Assembly (NCBI GenBank): GCA_947034885.2
Contig: OX344755.2
Span: 4,032,501 to 4,096,500, forward strand
Length of the DNA stretch: 64,000 nucleotides
From: Thuidium tamariscinum
Lineage: Eukaryota > Streptophyta > Bryopsida > Hypnales > Thuidiaceae
Reading direction: 5' to 3'
Shown here: piece after piece, positions 44,595-56,200 of the stretch
Layout: the number at the start of each line of letters is the position of its first letter
Numbering within the stretch: position 1 is the first letter of the stretch
Notes under the pieces: generated by a model
Told to the model about the DNA's origin: nothing
The model's database searches: none
What the model saw: the letters and a program-made list of their open reading frames with translations, nothing else
Made by a program: the position numbers and the translations under genes

Positions 44595-46355
44595 ATATCC
44601 ACTATGACCTTCAAGAATTGAGATAATAAAATTGTGTGATTAATCCTTCATTCAATCATTAAAAAATTAAATTTTAAATTCCCTTCAACAATATAAATGC
44701 TACATAGAAAGAAAAATGGGGAGAGAGTGCCCTTGGTCCCCATTGTATCATTTTTTAAGACATTCATCCAAAAAAAAAAAAAAATTCCTCAAGAACTAAA
44801 AACTCTACTTCAAGATTTTAAGAAATACAACAAAGTCACCTCCTCCTCTCTTCCAAATCCCTCCTTCATGCATTCAATAACTAAATGAACAATCCCTAGG
44901 GGAACTCAATTGTACACCGCCCTAAAATAAATGAAGAACGAGGGCCTCCACTATTATTAATTAATTCTTCACACTTTCTAAAGTAAAATAAAGAAATGGT
45001 AAGGGAAAAAAAACCATTCATCCAAATTACTTAAAAAAAGCAATGGAAAAAGACGTGCCCTTCACTAAATCCCTTCTTTAGAATTTACACAATAAATAAT
45101 TAAGTAAAACTACTATAAGAAAAAGTAAAAAAATAACCTACATATCCAAGCTTTGGTGTAAATAAATAGCAAGGGCTACATCACCCTCTAATAACCCCAT
45201 CCAAAGCCTTCAAGAATCAAATTGAGGAAAACAAATACAAACAAAAGAACTATTTTATCCTCCAAGTTCCCAAAGATTCAATTCAAGAATGAAGAATCCA
45301 AGGTCTTGTGAGAAAGAAGATTTGAGGAGTTAGGCCACAAGAGAGAGAAATGCACTTAGCTCTCAAAGGCCTCCACCCTTGTGCAAGTTGTAGTTGGTAG
45401 GTGGAGTTCTTAATGTGTCCATTTGATCTCCATGTACTTGGAGATCTAGTCAACCGTGCACAAATGAGCTGCCAGTAATTAATGTGGCCTTTTGGGGGGG
45501 CGGGTTTAGTGAAGAAGAGGAATCCCAAGGCCAAGGCCATTTGAAAACATCCACGCAGTTTGTGGTCCCGCCCTACCTCGCGTCCGCGCCCTGACGTCCC
45601 CGCCCTGCCTCATGTCCGCGCCCTGCCTCGCGTCCGCGCCCTGCCTCGCGTCCGCGCCCTGCCTCGCGTCCGTGCCCTGCCTCGCGTCCGTGCCCTGCCT
45701 CGGATTTACTGCATTGTGGATGTTGGCAGCAAATTTGTTTTTCAATTTGCGATTGGAGTTTTGAGAATCTGGGGGCGCGTAATATACCATTGGAAAGGTA
45801 TTCAAAATACCTTTCTAATGGTATATTACACCCCCCCAGATTCCCAAAACTCCAATCGCAAAAGCAGAAGAAAGTTGACGTCTGCGCCTTAGCGTCCGCG
45901 CCCGTCTTTGCGTCCCCGCTCTGACGTCCCGACCCGGCCTTGCGTTCGCGCCTGCTCATGGACTCTCTGCATAGTGGATTTTGGTAGTAGATTTGTTTTC
46001 CAATTTGCGATTGGAGTTTTGAGAATTTAGAGGCGTGTAATATACCATTGGAAAGGTATTTTGAATACCTTTCCAATGGTATATTGCATGCCTCCAAATT
46101 CTCAAAACTCCAATTGCAAAAGCAGAAAGAAGTTGACGTCCGCGCCCTGTCATTTTTCACATCCCCGCCTTGTCTCGCGTCCCCGCCTTGTTGAGTTGCG
46201 TCCGCGCCCGTGGTCTCTAGGTGGCATGAACTTAAATCCACGTGGATTTTTTTTTACCTTTTAAAAAAGTCAGCTATGTGTTGACCACATCGGACAGGTG
46301 AGAGTTCTATCGGACGGACGGGCGAACCGGACGTTCGTCCACTATGATAACCATG
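44595..46355 (-). repeat. Right arm and type-1 end of the inner hAT
   Basis: Reverse copy of the left arm up to about 46150. At 45575-45705 it has a tandem run of seven or more GCGTCCGCGCCCTGCCTC-like units, where the left arm has only one. Hairpins are centred near 45804 and 46060. From about 46230 to 46355 it carries the type-1 terminus matching the outer element's left end. Confidence 0.85.
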
Positions 46356-46363
46356 AATCCTAC
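46356..46363. repeat. Right target-site duplication of the inner hAT
   Basis: AATCCTAC, identical to 38337-38344. Confidence 0.93.
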
Positions 46364-46472
46364 TCTACTCTATTCTATCAATTAATTTTGCCTAAATCTA
46401 ATTCCAAGCATTTGGTAAAAAGAAACTTAATAGTAAAACAATGAGAATGAAAATCAAATGTGAGCGATTTAC

Positions 46473-46608
46473 CTCTTCTGCGTAAATTTCCATGGTCCCG
46501 TCGTCAAACATCATCATGTGCAAATATTCTCCTACGACCTCGCCATCGAAATCATCCCGGCTCTCCATCTAATCCATAATAATTCTCACGTTGTTGGTCA
46601 ATTTTGTC
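46473..46608 (-). pseudogene. Possible captured exon inside the giant hAT
   Basis: On the minus strand an acceptor TTTTAAAACAG precedes a 136-bp block that ends at GAAGAG|GTAAAT. One frame encodes TKLTNNVRIIM, a TAG (46569-46571), then MESRDDFDGEVVGEYLHMMM and an acidic tail. The GC content and codon-like composition contrast with the AT-rich flanks. It may be an exon of a host gene carried in the element, or an internal exon of a lost element gene. The product is not recognised. Confidence 0.35.
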
Positions 46609-49600
46609 CTGTTTTAAAATAAATTAAAGGTTATGTAGCGTGAATTTAATTGCGTAATTCTTTTAATTCCTGCATCCTCGGTAATTAGGAAATACGGCAA
46701 TTAAATTAGTCTACCTAGTTGATAAGGTTCTAGTCTAAATCAACGGAAATCTAATGGTTCACTTATTTGTTGTTGTTAGTTTTATTTTAATTCTAAATTG
46801 ATATTATAAAATTCCAATGAATTCTATTTGAATTAAATTTGGATGGAAAATTCCCTTCAAATCTTTTCAAATCCAATTAATTTTTGAATTGATTTTAATT
46901 CTAAAGAAATTGGTTGTCAATTTGTTTGTTTCCCTTTTGGCTTATTAAAATATTTTAATCAAATCTATCATCAAATCTTTTAAAATCTAATTGATTTTAA
47001 ATTTGCGTTAGTTTGCAAAGAAATTAGTTGTCAATTTGTTCTTTTCCCTTTTGGCTTATTAGGCCTAATAAAACAAAACTAACAAAATCCAAACTTCCTA
47101 AGAATCTAATTAATGACTAACTACCAAAGAATGTAGAACATTCCCAAAGAACGAGAATATTAGTAATAGTGATATTCCGAAGGAAACTAGTTTTTTATTC
47201 CCAAGGGTCAACCATCAAGAATAAGAATCTATTTCTATAGTGTTATTCCCCAAAAAATCAATTGTTTATTCGTAATTGGCTTCACGTGTCGAATTCCATC
47301 ACCTTAATCATCCTAACCACTTCTCCTTCTCTCTCATTCTTGCTTAGTATGTTTTGCAAGTTTTTTGTGGAGAGAGGTGGCTATGGAGTTTAGAATGTGA
47401 AGAAGGTTATGAAATTTTTGTGACTTCCAAATGTTGGATTTTTGTTCAAAAAGCAAGGGTGTGGCGCCAACTGCCAACCATAAGTGTGAATTTATATCCA
47501 ACTTTTGAGAGTTCCAAACTTACTTGAGTCCCTGGACTGAACCCGACTCCCTTCCAGTGACCTGGACTCCCCTCCCAACGACCTGGACTCCCTTCCAGCG
47601 CCCGACTCCCTACCGGCCCGCCTCCGTTACCCGGCCGCCTGGGTGGCTGTCCGCCTGGGGGCGCTGGTCTGCCTTTGGGGTGGTCTGGTGTATTGGTCCG
47701 CCCTTTTTATGTTAAAATTTTGAATTTTGGGATTCTCCACTATGTGAAATTTTGGGAATCCTCTCCAATTTTAAAACTAATAATTTGGGTTTTTTACTTT
47801 GGAATGGTTTAATAATGGAACCCGAGAATTTTGGTTCTAATTAATTTCCTTCCAAGGGCTTACGTGGTTTTTAACAGTTGAGAGTGAAATTCTCCCAATG
47901 TTTCAGTAAGTGTTACGGGTGCAAAGCTCCGCCGTGTCTTGATAATTGTAGTATTTTGAGAGTTTTATTCACAAAAGGAGGTACACATGACAATGTTTAA
48001 ACCGGACTTTCACTTTAAACTCTTAAAATTTCCTAGTATTTTGGAATTTTGCAACGAAAGGAGGTACACATGACAGTGTTTAAACTGAACTTTGGCGCTC
48101 AATACTCAAAAATCAAAATCTCAGTGAACTAGTAGCAGAGAAAGTGTTGAGGCCTTGCCTCTGGAATGAAGTGACAAATAAATAAAAGTTGAAGGGGCCC
48201 TAAGCCTTCAAATTTGAAAAAAAACTAAACACAAACAAGACTTGGCCAAAATCTTGGTCCAAGTAGTGCCCCAACCGTGTCGGTGGCACAATAGCAGAAG
48301 AACAAAGTGTCGGTGCGAGAAATAAGGGTACTGGCAACCTCGAGGGGGGCCCTTATATACCCGTGGCCGGGCCCCTCTCGATAATTGCCGGTGAAAACAC
48401 TTTGTTACTTCTTATCCTAAACTACCCTAATGTAATTTCAAAATATTAGTTGTTTAATGGTGGAAATTTCTAAAAACATCCCCATTTGGCAAAAGAAATC
48501 TTGGCCAAATCAAATCCAAGATCTTAATCCAAAATATTTTGGAATTAACCCTAATTTACTTAGATATTTTGCAAATTAACCAAAAGTCATTTGGGAAATT
48601 GTCTTTCTTTAGCCCAAAGATGGATTTTTACGCAAGAAAGAGATCTTGACCAAATCCAATCTTTGATTTTCCAAGAGATATTTCCAAAATCACTTCTAAT
48701 TAACCGCAATTAACGATTAAAAAGTCAAACTAAGAGCTGACCCTCTCTATCTTTTAGGGAACAACTCGAAACGGAAAACCATCTGCGCCATTGTCTTCAG
48801 AAGACCCCAATTAGCCTATGGGACCCCTTGCCCCTTACTCCTAGGCCATTTGCATGCCCAAATTGGAATTACGGTAACTCCAATTAAAAGTCAAAAATCT
48901 AACTTTTAGGATTTGCGCATTTTGATGAATCTGTTAGGCCAGGGTTGTTAGGAATGTCCGTGAGAGTAAGGAATGACTCCTTATTTGCGACAATCGGACA
49001 TCATTCGCTCCTGATACGCCGGTCAACCCGCTGCCAACTTGTAACTTCTAGTGAAATTCGATGTCGATGCCGGTTTTGGTAGTTGGGAATGTCGGAATGT
49101 CTTCAAACTTGACCGAGCGCTTATTAAGCACACAAAAACCTATCCTAATTTTTAGTGAGATTTTACCGCATCATACGTAATTTCTATGATTTTACGAACA
49201 TTTCTATGTGCGGTTGACTTCCATCGAGTCAACGTGGAATTTCGGAAAAATCCGAAATAAATTGGGTAACATCTAGGGCACTCCTAGATTATTGGTGTAA
49301 GTCCCACGCCACCTTGCACCTTTCTAATTTTAGTAATTTGGAATTACTTTGCCCAATTGGACAATTTAATTCCCAATGCCTGGGAATCTTGGACAATTGT
49401 TTGATTCTTGTTCGCTCCTAGCATGCTCCTACCCTTGGAACACCTTTCTGTAGTCTTCAATCTCCAATCCTCCATCTTTTATCTCGTGAAGTTCGAATTC
49501 TCCAAATCCATTGTAGTGGTTTTACCTTTAAATCCAATTTGTTTCAAAATTGAACTTAAGCCCTGGTAACTCTCCCACGCTCGTAGTAGACTCTTCTAGC

Positions 49601-49910
49601 TTAGTCAGTATGTCATGTGCATCCTCAAAAGGTTGACTTTGCACAGAGACTTACTAGGACTGACTAACTCTCGATTCCTATTTCTCTCGGAATTACTAAA
49701 TCTTTACATAAACTTGCTTTGGAGACTTAGAATGATTCGAATTTCTAGGATTAGGAATTTTCCACCTTCTAAGTTGGTTTTCCACCATTTTGGCATAGAC
49801 TGACACCAAAACTCCCTCAACACTCTTTTTATGTCTTTTTCTTGAATATTTTGACTAATTTTCGCTATTTAATCGCGAAAAATGGACCCAGAGTCCTGAG
49901 TGCCATCTCG
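46609..49910. other. Gene-poor interior of the outer hAT
   Basis: AT-rich to 47350. Positions 47520-47720 hold a GC-rich run with three CCTGGACTCCC units that produces a Pro/Trp-rich ORF I do not believe. Positions 47970-48100 contain a tandem repeat of AAAGGAGGTACACATGACA, about 84 bases apart. Near 48330-48400 there is a small GC-rich stretch with a short self-complementary part (GAGGGGGGCCC/GGGCCCCTC). Positions 48750-49450 are mixed in composition with no clear ORF. Confidence 0.35.
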
Positions 49911-50500
49911 AGGGCTCACAGTGCCCTGGAGTCCGCGCCCTGAAGTCCGCGCCCTCACCTGATGTCCACGCCCTGAGTAGCGCCAACGTAGTGAAGTTCA
50001 AGCTTCCAACTCCTTCGCTGCCCTGGTTCTCATGCCCAATCGCATTTCAAAGTCCTCCCTCTTGTGCTGTATGCCCTGGCGTCCGCGCCCTCACTTCAAG
50101 TCCGCGCCCTGACACAGCCAATGTAACGAAAACATTGGTGAGAGAAAGCTTTCTTGTCTCTCCATCACCACAAGCAATCTAAAGGAAGGCATGACTGAAT
50201 TTAATGGTTCCCGGTTTTCATGAAAAGGAGGGACACCATCTTCCAAGAGCAATAAATAGGAGCAAGGAGGGATCCCATGCGGGAGGTCAACCTCCTTTTC
50301 AGTGCATGCACGTTCGCGCACCAAGAATGGTCCGCACCCTGGAGTCTGCGCCTTGTGCAAGACTCCACGCCCTGCGCTGGAGTCCGCGCCTTGTGCTGGA
50401 GTCCCCGCCTTGAAGTCCGCGCCCTCACCTGACGTCCCCGCCCTGAGTAGCGCCAACGTAGTGAAGTTCAAGCGTCCAACTCCTTGGCTTCTTGGGTTCA
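49911..50500 (+). repeat. Duplicated GC-motif segment, copy B
   Basis: Contains about fourteen GTCCGCGCCCT-type motifs. Positions 49920-50015 are repeated at about 50390-50490 (TAGCGCCAACGTAGTGAAGT, TCAAGCNTCCAACTCCTT). Positions 50035-50335 match 37780-38135. The ORFs on both strands arise from the GC motif. Confidence 0.75.
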
Positions 50501-50515
50501 AAGGTTTTAGGAGTG

Positions 50516-50552
50516 TAGGGTTTAGGGTTTGGAGTATTAGGGTTTAGGGTTT
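50516..50552. repeat. Short TTTAGGG-like telomeric repeat
   Basis: About four TTTAGGG or near units (TAGGGTTTAGGGTTTGG and TTAGGGTTTAGGGTTTGAG). This is the plant telomere unit, here interstitial and too short to be a telomere. Confidence 0.6.
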
Positions 50553-52150
50553 GAGTTTGGATTGTTTGACTTTCTTTCAGATGGTTTTAGGGTTGAATTA
50601 AAAAACAAATCGATGTACTCTAAACCTTCGGAAAAGAACCTATGTCATGCATCTGAAAAATATATCTTGTAAGTTCATGTAAAAAAAATTTTGTTGTAGC
50701 AATTATTTCTAATTGTGGATTCCATTCACAACCTTTCTACTTCAATTTAAGTTGTACGTTTTATTAAGGAAGAATCCATTGTAACAAGTATTTATAAAAA
50801 TGGATCCTTTCACATTAAGAACAAAATATAACTTGTAATTTTTCATTTCCCCACAAAAATCCTTGTAGTTATTATGCAGAAAAAAGAATCCTTGCTTATG
50901 AATAATGGATTTGAAGAAATGAAACTCATTTGTTCATTTAAAAAATTCATTCTATCAATTATTCAAGAAAGTGAATCTTTTCATGTGAATCCAAAATAAT
51001 GTAAAGTTCTCATTCAAAAGAATGATCTCTTGTACCTTTTATTTAGAAATGACTACCTTCTACGTGAATCTAAGAAACAAAACTTGGAAGTTTAAAAAAA
51101 ATTATTTGTAACAAGCATCCACAAAAACAATTCCCTTCACGTGAATCCAAAAGAATGGAAGATCTAAGTTCTCGTTCAAAAAGAATCCCTTGTAGTTAGA
51201 ATGGTCAAAAATGCATCCCTTTATAAGAATAGTTAATTCAAGAATATGATACTCATACCTTAGGCTACACAAATTATTTGTAACAAGCATCCACAAAAAC
51301 AATTCCCTTCACGTGAATCCAAAAGAATGGAAGATCTAAGTTCTCGTTCAAAAAGAATCACTTGTAGTTAGAATGGTAAAAAATGAATCCCTTCCATGTG
51401 ATTGAAATAAAACAAAATAGTATTCATTTAATGCAATGGTTTGCCACTCGTTTTAAAAACAAAAAACAAAAAACAAACAAAGCAATAGTAATTCATTAAA
51501 AAAAATCCCTTGTACGAAATATAAACCAAAAATGAATTTGTTTACGTAAATCCAAAAGAATGTAAGATTTAGTAAATCGTAAACCAGAATTGATCCCCTA
51601 TAGCAATTGTTTAAAGAATTGAATGTGGTGAACATCAGTCTACAAGAATTGAATAACTTTCATTTCATAAATAATCCCTTTCAGCCAAACAATAATACTT
51701 TAAACATTCAACCAAATTGAGCATAATTTATGAAACGTAGCCTTTACGCAAACAAAGAATTTGCTTGAGGAATGTTGAAAATGAATAACAAAATATTTTG
51801 AGTTGTTTGTTTTCATTAGTACATATATTTTCCTTCAAAGTTGTTCTCAAGTGATACACAAAGTAAACAATGACATCTTCCAAATCAAATAAGGGGACAT
51901 GGTCTTCCAAGAAGTTTCTTTGCAATCTTTTTTTGTTGATCTCTTAATTTTGGCATCTCCTTTTTTTAAAAGAAAACAACATGAAAAAACCATTGCATTT
52001 ATTAAACAACAAGGCCAAAGGTTTTGTATGAATGATATGGTTTAAGTATGTCCTTTACATTTATTAAGTATTTCCTAAACATTCCTAAATCAAAGAATTT
52101 GTGTTTTTTTTTGGGAAATAAAATATTTCTTGCTTCAAAGTGGTAAAATG
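50553..52150. other. AT-rich interior with a 172-bp-spaced duplication
   Basis: No gene. Positions 51101-51217 and 51273-51391 are near-identical (ATTATTTGTAACAAGCATCC, TTCCCTTCACGTGAATCC, GGAAGATCTAAGTTCTCG). Looser copies of GTGAATCCAAAAGAATG occur through 50940-51560. Confidence 0.55.
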
Positions 52151-53037
52151 GTTAGGAGAACTAAGGAATGACATCTTGCAACACAAGAAACGGGACATGC
52201 ACTTCCATAAATACCTTCCAAATCTTAGGCCGTTGAGCTCTTTAAGGTGGCATCTTGTTGTCATGGTCTTCTCTGAATTTAGAACAAGCTGTAATTGGGT
52301 ACATTAATGGTTCTCCCGCTTCAACAAAAGGTGAATTCAAAGATCTCATGCCCAAGTGCACTGCAAATAGTGTTGGACGAAGACGTCCGCGCCCTGGCGT
52401 CCCCGCCCTGATGTCGCATCCGCGCCTTCATCTCAGTCCCCGCCTACAAGTCCGCGCCCTGACATGAAGTCCGCACCCTCCAGTCCTTCATTGTGAAGTT
52501 CCTCAGCCTTTGGCAATTGCCAAACCATGCGACCGCCTCCTGCATCCGCGCCCTATCCCCCCATTCAACACAAGCATTAATGGAACAAAGCGGTCGTGTC
52601 TTTCGAGACATATGAGGAATGTAAAAGAAGGTCGTCGCTGCAATTAATGGTTCATGAAAAGAAGGGATACCATCTTCTAAGAGCGGAAAAGAGGAAAAAA
52701 GTGGGATACCATGTTCAAGAAAATGAAGAAGGCCATGCGCTTCAACCACTTCTTGGCTCTGGTACACTCTGTGGAGTCCGTGCCTTGACTTCCCGTCCCC
52801 GCCCTCAAGTCCACGCCCTGTCTTCCCGTCCCTGCCCAGACCGCTAGGGATTCAGGTGTGCATTTTGAACGTTGTCAAAGTTCACCGCCCTCAAGTCCGC
52901 GCCTTGACTTCCCGTCCCCGCCCTCAAGTCCGCGCCCTGACGGCAGGGATTCAGGTGTGCATAGACTTTAGGACTGAAGACGTCCGCGCCCTGTTGACAA
53001 GGACAACGATGAAGTCCGCGCCCCTACCTTCCCCAAG
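52150..53037 (+). promoter_or_regulatory. GC-motif-rich upstream region of the transposase gene
   Basis: Positions 52145-52360 duplicate 37550-37770. From 52384 to 53025 there are about twenty motifs such as GTCCGCGCCCTGAC, GTCCCCGCCCTCAAG and GTCCGCGCCTTGACTTCCC, some in a tandem unit repeated at about 52790-52850 and 52885-52940. The TATA box follows immediately. This is the same arrangement as in the divergent promoter at 29302-29876, so common control of the three genes is likely. Confidence 0.6.
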
Positions 53038-53045
53038 TATATAAA
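53038..53045 (+). promoter_or_regulatory. TATA box of the transposase gene
   Basis: TATATAAA, preceded by CCTTCCCCAAG and followed by GAAAATCC. It lies 254 bases upstream of the ATG at 53299. The same 8-mer forms both boxes of the divergent cargo promoter. Confidence 0.6.
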
Positions 53046-53298
53046 GAAAATCCTGAACCCTACATTCCCTACATTTGTCACCTTGGCCTCTATCTCTTGG
53101 ACTTCAATTCATTTTGAGCTCCTTGTGAGTCTACTTGGGTGGCAGATTGCCCTAGTTTGCTGCTGAGGTGATGTCAAAATCAGTTCAAGTAGTGGATTAG
53201 CGCTAACTGATGTTACTGATACTTTGTCCGTTAGATCTTCTATCTTCTTAAATTTAGCACAAAGAAGGGGAAGGCATTTCAAATTATCTGTGAATACA

Positions 53299-56200
53299 AT
53301 GGCAAGTCAGAGGAAGCAGACCAAGGAATGGGAACCGTGGCTGAACTTCACGGAGAATGGGACTAAAGTGACTTGTGTTTTCTATATTGGGACCTTCAGT
53401 TACAAACGTGAGCGTGCTTTTGCACATTTCGGATATGGCTCGAAATCGGAGAGGTCAATTTGTCGAAGTATGCCTTGTGAAGTGCGACATAGGTTTGCCA
53501 ATTGTACAGGTTTTGTCCCACTACGAATGGATGCCGGGAATATGTGTGAAGGAGAACCAATTCCAAGTGGGCCGACTAGAGCAACTCCGCTTGCAAGTTC
53601 AAGCGAAGCCACTGAAAATGAGGTGACGGGTGGGGTCACTGGTGGGAGAGCGGAAGAACGGGCAAACGTTTCTGAAGGAAATGAAATTCTACAAACGTCC
53701 AATAGTCTTGCAGGATCAAATTCTACGAGATCGGGATCATTACGTCAGCAACGCATGGCGGACGCATTCAACATTGCAAAGAGGAAGGAGTTGGATGAGA
53801 AGTGGGCAAGTTTTTTCTATGAAGCAAATGTGCCATTTAATGTGGCAAGGCATCCAGCCTTCATTGAAGCTGTGAGGGCAACCTCAGTGGCGAGGTTTGA
53901 ATATAGTCCACCTTCTTACCATCAGTTCAGGACTAATTTAATTGAACCGAGGAGGTTGCAAATCGAGAAGAAGATTGAAGAGAAGGTTGGTTTTGCTGTC
54001 AAGCACTACGGGGTGACGATATGCACCGATGGTTGGGATGATGTCAATCGGAGGCCCCTCATGAATGTGATGATGTCATACCCCGCAGGTGATGTATTTT
54101 TGGGGTCAATTGACACTACCTCACAAAAGAAAACCATGCACTACATAGCAGACCAAATGAAAGTTTACATTGAGAAGGTGAATTCCAAATATGTGACACA
54201 AGTTTGCACAGATAATGCAGCAAACATGCTTGGGGCATTGAGAGACATTACTCTAACCTATCCGCACATTTTTGCGCAAGGCTGCATGGCACATGCATTG
54301 GATTTGATGTTGGAAGATTGGGCCAAGATCCAGGAATTTTCCGATTTAATTGACAGGGCAAAAAGATTGTGCCAATACATTCGAAACCATCATGCGACCA
54401 TGTCGGGTTTTCGTTAGTTGAGTCCAAACCTACAACTCGTAGTGCCTAGCGAAACTTGCTTTGCTTGTAATTTCCTCATGTTACAGCGACTGGTGAAACT
54501 CAGAGGAGTCTTGGAGTGGTTGAATAACCACCCCCGTGTTATAAATTACTATGATACCCTACGAAACGAACAGAATGGACCACAGGCAGCTACCGCTTCA
54601 CGTAATGTCAGAAGAACCATTGAAGATGTGGCCTTTTGGCAACGATGTGTGAATTACGTGTACATGACTGAAGACGTATTGAAGGCTTTGCGTGTGTTTG
54701 ATGGACGAGAACCAGCCATGGGTCGGGCGTGGCTCGTGATGCACAACTTGCGAGGACACGTGTATTCTTTGAGAGAACCACCTTTTAGCTTACAAGATGA
54801 CATAGCAGTCACTTTGGAGAGATCTTTCAATGAAAGATGGGACATGGTTTTTGAAGATATCCACTACGTCGCAGCCCTTTTGAATCCATACCTCTTGGAT
54901 AACGTGGCGCTCAGGGTAGACGAAACTGCGCTACGTGCATTGTACAGAGTCATCCACAAAATGGCAGATGTAGTGGGTGTCACTTTTGATGATGTGTTGG
55001 CGGAATTAACTGAATTTGAGGAGGGTAGTGGACCGTACAGTGCAGCTGAGACACCCAACATCCGTGTGACACAAATGCTTCCCCACCAATGGTGGCATAG
55101 GGTTGGAGATCGGGCTCTTTCAAAAATTGCTGTGCGTATTCTATCCCTCACGTGTTCGGCCAGCTCTTGTGAAAGGAATTGGAGTATGTATTCCTTTGTT
55201 CACAATAAGGTCCGAAATCGATTAGCCCCCGCGAAGGCAGAGTCATTGGTATATATTTATACCAATAGCCGTGTACTTCAGGAAAGACCAGGAGCCGATC
55301 CAGTTCGTTGGTATGATGCAAATATGTACTCGGAGGATTCCGATCCAGATGCCCTTGGTCCGATCCCTTTGAATGAACGCAATCGGGAATTTGACGCAAT
55401 GCAAGCAGAGGAAGAAGAAGAGGTTGGTGTGGAAGCCAATGAAGCACCTCAAGAGTATCCAGTGAACCCAGATCTTTGGAGGCGAGGTGCTGATCACCTC
55501 GAGGAAGCGAGAAACTACTATGGAGATGCTGACGATGGAGAGGAAGAACCCGTTGGTGGTCGTTGGGGTCCTTGGGTACCCAATCCTCGTCGCAGTCCTT
55601 CACCTCCTCTTCCTCAAAATGAAGGGGTCGCAAAAGTCCAAGCTTTGTCATCTTCTTCAGAGGCCGCCAATCCAAATGACGATAACGTAGATGATGGTAT
55701 CTCCCATAACAACAACGACGATGATGACGACCTCCCTCCAGGAAATGGCGGCGGAAATGGAAATGGAAGCGGTAATGGAAGTGGCGGTGAAAATGAAAAT
55801 GGCGGCGGAAATGGAAATGGTGGTGGAAATGGAATTGGTGGCGGAAACATGGGGAGGACTGCAAATCCAAATTGTGGAGGATCTTCTCACAATCAAGATG
55901 GCAATACAGGGCCTACAAGAATGGGGGCATCAGTTCATAGCAATAGAGTTGTCGAATGACACCATGACAGAAACGTTAGAAATGCAAGAATGGCACGCCC
56001 TATTGCAAGGAATCAATCGGCAAGTAATGTGAGAAGGCGTTTTGATCCAGAGCATGTAGACTACAATGATGTTTTTGCATTTATTGACGCACCAGAAGAC
56101 CTTGCCCGTGAACCCACTCCAGTTGTGAGCCATCCAGTTGGTTTTGACCGAACTACCCAAGCGCCACATTCCCTAGACCCATCTTCACCAGCAACTTCCA

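Larger units (their letters stand above)
38345..46355 (-). mobile_element. Nested 8.0-kb non-autonomous hAT, reverse orientation
   Basis: The left end, CATGGTTGTCATAACGGGCG then AGTTAGGGTCACCGGACG, is the same type as the right end of the outer element. The right end (reverse strand CATGGTTATCATAGTGGACG) is the same type as the outer left end. It is therefore the same family inserted backwards. It is flanked by AATCCTAC on both sides. Inside the termini, arms of about 1.45-1.55 kb (about 38620-40075 and 44595-46150) are inverted copies. The middle part (about 40080-42970) is itself largely palindromic. A direct copy of the left arm (about 42990-43800) and a copy of 42670-42960 (43805-44110) are inserted. 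No transposase or other gene is seen. It would depend on transposase supplied by a relative. Confidence 0.92.

Noticed and set aside
38968-45805. Repeated ORFs of 83-99 codons with MALALGFLFFTKPAPPKGH and related starts
   Set aside because: They appear three times only because the arm is triplicated. No conserved-coding signal, domain or promoter is seen.
45560-45892. ORF rich in VRALPRVRALPR
   Set aside because: Translation of the tandem GC motif, not a protein gene. The same applies to ORFs at 29381-29683, 49991-50501 and 52444-53044.
25150-46355. A 21-kb element pairing the two most similar (type-1) termini
   Set aside because: It would overlap the element from 38345 to 59540, and the flanking octamers do not match (CTTACAAC against AATCCTAC). 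The nested solution fits both duplications exactly.
47524-47715. 63-codon Pro/Trp-rich ORF
   Set aside because: Short GC-rich repeat (CCTGGACTCCC) with no domain and no neighbouring coding signal.
47974-48100. Long terminal repeats of a retrotransposon around the AAAGGAGGTACACATGACA copies
   Set aside because: The copies are only about 84 bases apart, and there is no gag/pol, primer-binding site or TG...CA boundary.
50516-50552. Telomere or chromosome end
   Set aside because: Only about four imperfect TTTAGGG units inside the transposon, with unique sequence on both sides.
55148-55870. 240-codon minus-strand ORF rich in His and Phe
   Set aside because: Antisense shadow of the Asn/Gly-rich tail of the transposase.
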